From NCBI GenBank assembly GCA_027008345.1, contig JALTBU010000074.1, forward strand, positions 1 to 7,913: a DNA stretch of 7,913 nucleotides, in the 5' to 3' direction. Source of the DNA: Nautiliaceae bacterium (lineage in GTDB: Bacteria > Campylobacterota > Campylobacteria > Campylobacterales > Nautiliaceae). The notes under the pieces are model-generated. The model did no database searches. It was not told the DNA's origin and saw nothing but the letters and a program-made list of their open reading frames with translations. Positions 5,512-7,913 of the stretch are shown one piece after another (position 1 is the stretch's first letter; each line of letters opens with the position of its first letter). A program made the position numbers and the translations under genes.

Positions 5512-6382
5512 GAGGACAGATTTTCTTTTAATATTAGCTATGATTGCATGGGGTAGTAACTGGGTAAGTGCTAAAATTTTAATGAATTATTTTAGTGCAG
5601 GAGAACTTATTTTTTGGAGATTTTTAATTGCTTCTTTTTCACTTTTGATTGTTCTTGTGATTTTTAAAATATCTCTTAAACTTTCCTTTAAAAATATAAT
5701 AATATCTATACTAAGCGCTGTATTTTTAAGTTTGTATAATTTGTTATTCTTTTTAGGTGACCATTTAGCAAGTGCCGCTCTTGGAGGGGTTTTGGTAACT
5801 ACTCTTAATCCAATAGTCACATTTTTAATAATTGCTTTTTTAAATAAAAAGATTTTAAGCAAAAAAGAGATTTTTGCGCTTTTTTTAGGAGCAATAGGTT
5901 CTATATTTATAATTAAAATCTGGCAATTTGATATTACTTTTAATAAGGGTATTCTTTTTTTTATTTTAGCTGCACTGATATGGCCTCTCTTAACTATTAT
6001 CAGCTCAAATATTGAAAAAGAAAATTCTTTAACTTTTAGTGTTTATATGTTTTTATTTACAGCAATTATCACATATTTTTTTGTAAATAAAACCATAGTG
6101 CCTTCTTTTGATTTTAAAATCACTTTTAATCTTTTGGCTTTAAGCGTATTTGGGACTTCTTTTGCAACAGCGGCGTATTTTTTTGGAAGTAGTGTTCTTG
6201 GAGGTAAAAGGGCAAGTACTTATATTTTTATAGTTCCTTTGACATCGGTTTTATTTGCAGTTTTGTTTTTAAATGAAAAAATTGATATATTTATGATTAT
6301 CGGAGGAATTATAAGTATTATCGGAGTATATATTTTAAATGGTTTTGAAATAAATTTAAGGAAAATATTTTATGAAAAATAA
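5510..6382 (+). CDS. EamA/DMT-superfamily transporter (probable metabolite exporter)
   Basis: A 290-residue inner-membrane protein made of two EamA repeats (about residues 4-130 and 145-280) with roughly ten hydrophobic helices. The first helix carries AMIAWGSNWVSAKIL, matching the W-G-x-N/S-W motif at the start of EamA proteins. Each repeat ends in a helix with a G-x-I/L-G-x-x-x-I pattern (FLGAIGSIFIIK; GIISIIGVYIL). The family exports amino acids, purines or other metabolites; the substrate is not predictable here. ATG 5510 was chosen because AAAAAAAGG lies six bases upstream and the protein then begins directly before the first helix. An in-frame ATG at 5480 has no ribosome site and would add ten polar residues. 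The last 11 bases overlap the AraC-family gene, so the two are cotranscribed. The start codon lies inside a strong hairpin. Confidence 0.88.
   Translation: MRTDFLLILAMIAWGSNWVSAKILMNYFSAGELIFWRFLIASFSLLIVLVIFKISLKLSFKNIIISILSAVFLSLYNLLFFLGDHLASAALGGVLVTTLNPIVTFLIIAFLNKKILSKKEIFALFLGAIGSIFIIKIWQFDITFNKGILFFILAALIWPLLTIISSNIEKENSLTFSVYMFLFTAIITYFFVNKTIVPSFDFKITFNLLALSVFGTSFATAAYFFGSSVLGGKRASTYIFIVPLTSVLFAVLFLNEKIDIFMIIGGIISIIGVYILNGFEINLRKIFYEK
6358..6362 (+). promoter_or_regulatory. Ribosome site of the AraC-family gene inside the exporter gene
   Basis: AAGGA at 6358-6362 stands nine bases before ATG 6372 and lies within the final codons of the exporter. Translation of the regulator is thus probably coupled to termination at the exporter stop (6380-6382). 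Confidence 0.6.
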
Positions 6383-7124
6383 GATAATTGCAGTTTACGG
6401 TGAATTTAAAAATGCCGGAATGACTCCACATTTTCATGAAACTTTTAGTGTCGGTATTTTTACAAAAGGAGGATGTAGATATAAAATAGGTAAAAAAGAA
6501 GAAATTATTAGAAGCGGTGAGATTAGAATAATTGCTCCATTTGAATTGCATCAAACTTATGAGGGAAAGTGGGAGTATCTTCATTTTGATATTGAAAGCA
6601 CTTTTTTACTGAATTATATAACAGATATTAAACAGGAAGATTTAAAAAATTTTTCTTTAAATAAAAAATTCAAAAATGAATCATTTAAAAGAAATGCTTT
6701 TTATTTATATAAAGCTATAAAATTTGACAATTTAATATTTGAAGAAATTTTTTTGAATTTTGCGAAAGGAATTTATATAAATTTTGATAAAGAATGTAAC
6801 TTGGAATATAATAAATCTACTTTATCAAAAGCAATTGAATATATATATTCACATTATGGTAATAAGAATTTAAGTGTTGAAAATATCGCAAAAGAGCTTA
6901 ATTTATCAGTTTATTATTTTGTAAGAAGTTTTAAAAAACATTTTGGTGTAACACCTCATCGTTTTATTTTAAGTTTGAGGGTTGAAAAGGCTAAACAGAT
7001 GATTTTAAAAACTAATGAGAGTTTTTCTCTTATAGCTCAAATGTGCGGTTTTAGCGACCAATCGCATATGATAAAAATATTTAAAAAAATACTGGGCTAT
7101 AAGCCCGGTATTTTAAGAAATTAA
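6372..7124 (+). CDS. AraC-family transcriptional regulator
   Basis: A 250-residue DNA-binding protein. The N-terminal half resembles a cupin-like ligand-binding domain: PHFHETFSVGIFTKG at residues 19-33, then beta-rich sequence with SGEIRIIAPFELHQ. The C-terminal half (about 150-250) carries both helix-turn-helix motifs of the AraC family: LSVENIAKELNLS (167-179), followed by FVRSFKKHFGVTPHRFI, and SLIAQMCGFSDQSHM (219-233), followed by FKKILGYKPG. Family members bind a small molecule and activate or repress nearby genes. Overlap with the EamA exporter gene and the shared strand suggest that it senses the exported compound and controls this operon; a similar pairing of AraC-like regulators with LysE or EamA exporters is common. 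The operator could be in the 5420-5510 leader. The ligand is unknown. The gene ends with a terminator lying inside its last codons. Confidence 0.9.
   Translation: MKNKIIAVYGEFKNAGMTPHFHETFSVGIFTKGGCRYKIGKKEEIIRSGEIRIIAPFELHQTYEGKWEYLHFDIESTFLLNYITDIKQEDLKNFSLNKKFKNESFKRNAFYLYKAIKFDNLIFEEIFLNFAKGIYINFDKECNLEYNKSTLSKAIEYIYSHYGNKNLSVENIAKELNLSVYYFVRSFKKHFGVTPHRFILSLRVEKAKQMILKTNESFSLIAQMCGFSDQSHMIKIFKKILGYKPGILRN
7086..7114. terminator. Bidirectional intrinsic terminator between the AraC gene and argG
   Basis: TACTGGGCT (7090-7098) pairs with AGCCCGGTA (7102-7110) through one G-T wobble around an ATA loop, and the flanking AAAA (7086-7089) and TTTT (7111-7114) extend the stem. The A-run at 7083-7089 serves as the T-tract for minus-strand transcription, and TTTT plus a later T-run (7125-7132) serve the plus strand. 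It lies inside the last codons of the regulator gene and just past the argG stop, so it can end both convergent transcripts. Confidence 0.8.
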
Positions 7125-7913
7125 TTTTTTTTACCTCTTACATAACCTTCGATGATGAATCTAAGCGCATTTAGTTTTATGAAACCTTCTGCATCTTTTT
7201 GATTATAAACTTTATCTTCTTCAAAAGTCGCGAATTCAGGGCTAAATAGTGATTTAGGAGATTTTCTTCCAACTACACTTACATTACCTTTATAAAGTTT
7301 TAATCTGACTGTTCCTTCACAGTTTTCCTGAGTTTTATTAATAAGTTCTTGCAATGCTTTTCTCTCAGGAGCAAACCAGAAACCGTTATAAATAAGTTCA
7401 GCATATTTTGGCATTATTTCATCTTTAAGATGAGCTTCGCCTTTATCAAGAGTAATACTTTCAATTGCTCTGTGAGCTTTAAGTAGAATTGTTCCACCAG
7501 GAGTTTCATAACACCCGCGTGATTTCATTCCTACAAATCTGTTTTCTACTATATCAATTCTTCCAATTCCGTGTTTTTTCCCGTATTCATTAAGAGTTTC
7601 AAGAATTTGAGCAGGTGTCATTTTGCTACCATTTATTGCAACTGCATCTCCTTTTTCAAATTCAATTTCAATGTATTCTGGTTTATCTGGTGCTTTTTCA
7701 GGGGCTACTGTCCATCTCCACATACTCTCTTCTGGTTCTGCCCAAGGATCTTCTAAAATTCCACCTTCATATGAGATATGAAGTAAATTTGCATCCATTG
7801 AATAAGGTGATTTTTTACCGTGTTTTTGGATTGGAATTCCGTGTTTTTCAGCATAAGCCAAAAGTTTTTCACGGCTGTTTAAATCCCACTCTCTCCAAGG
7901 TGCGATAACTTTA
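7121..7913 (-). CDS. argG: Argininosuccinate synthase, C-terminal 263 residues
   Basis: Enzyme of arginine biosynthesis that joins citrulline and aspartate with ATP to give argininosuccinate, AMP and pyrophosphate, in the cytoplasm. The reading frame is open to the right edge, where it reads VIAPWREWDLNSREKLLAYA, so the N-terminal third (about 140 residues, with the ATP-binding P-loop) is outside the window. Visible hallmarks: YSMDANLLHISYEGG, with the two serines equivalent to citrulline-binding S180 and S189 of the human enzyme; GIGRIDIVENRFVGMKSRG, with the binding glutamate, followed by CYETPGG with the binding tyrosine; and the C-terminal oligomerisation region around FNP-like SLFSPE and a final EGYVRGKKN. 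Nothing is broken. A TTG at 7861 is internal, not a start. The stop shares TTAA with the stop of the convergent AraC gene. No other arginine gene is visible here. Confidence 0.97.
   Translation of the reverse strand, partial: KVIAPWREWDLNSREKLLAYAEKHGIPIQKHGKKSPYSMDANLLHISYEGGILEDPWAEPEESMWRWTVAPEKAPDKPEYIEIEFEKGDAVAINGSKMTPAQILETLNEYGKKHGIGRIDIVENRFVGMKSRGCYETPGGTILLKAHRAIESITLDKGEAHLKDEIMPKYAELIYNGFWFAPERKALQELINKTQENCEGTVRLKLYKGNVSVVGRKSPKSLFSPEFATFEEDKVYNQKDAEGFIKLNALRFIIEGYVRGKKN

Noticed and set aside
7571..7908. Plus-strand open frames inside argG
   Set aside because: They lie antisense to highly conserved argG sequence; the phenylalanine- and leucine-rich translations are typical shadows.
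1..7913. CRISPR array, tRNA, rRNA, insertion sequence or prophage signals
   Set aside because: No regularly spaced repeats, cloverleaf sequences, transposase or integrase genes, or terminal repeats were seen on either strand.

Overview
The window looks like a chromosomal segment of a thermophilic member of the Campylobacterota (Epsilonproteobacteria), most probably the order Nautiliales (Nautilia, Caminibacter or Lebetimonas). The grounds are very low GC, strong AAGGA-type ribosome sites, and TATAAT-type -10 boxes, often without a clear -35 box. The gene content also fits: a full-length reverse gyrase next to an ordinary bacterial argG and the start of a group 4-type hydrogenase or antiporter membrane subunit. 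The genus is an inference, because there is no rRNA gene here.

Layout from left to right. (1) 1-227, minus strand: the 5' end of a gene for a HyfB-like, proton-translocating membrane subunit, running off the left edge and starting at TTG. (2) 228-381: a divergent promoter region. (3) 382-3594, plus strand: reverse gyrase of 1070 residues with all helicase and topoisomerase motifs but no second zinc finger. (4) 3566-4174, minus strand: a membrane protein of the fatty acid hydroxylase/sterol desaturase superfamily, convergent with reverse gyrase and overlapping its last 29 bases. (5) 4175-4269: a second divergent promoter region. (6) 4270-4926, plus strand: a COG1926-type phosphoribosyltransferase. 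(7) 4980-5393, plus strand: a rhodanese-like protein with an atypical active-site loop, its own consensus promoter and an intrinsic terminator. (8) 5402-5509: a leader with two strong inverted repeats, the second covering the ribosome site and start codon of the next gene. (9) 5510-6382 and 6372-7124, plus strand: an EamA/DMT-type exporter and an AraC-family regulator, overlapping by 11 bases in an apparent operon. (10) 7121-7913, minus strand: the C-terminal two thirds of argG (argininosuccinate synthase), convergent with the regulator and sharing a TTAA with its stop codon.

How the genes work together. Reverse gyrase introduces positive supercoils and is the hallmark of thermophily. The fatty acid hydroxylase may modify membrane lipids, which could serve the same adaptation, but this is inference from context. 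The EamA exporter and AraC regulator form a plausible self-contained sensing and export module, with the leader hairpins as candidate control sites. The other genes look like housekeeping or accessory metabolism. There are no mobile elements, CRISPR arrays, tRNAs or rRNAs, and no gene-free stretch exceeds 300 bases.

No convincing new multi-gene system is visible. The observations most worth checking are the hairpin that sequesters the exporter start site, the minimal form of the reverse gyrase, and the altered rhodanese loop.
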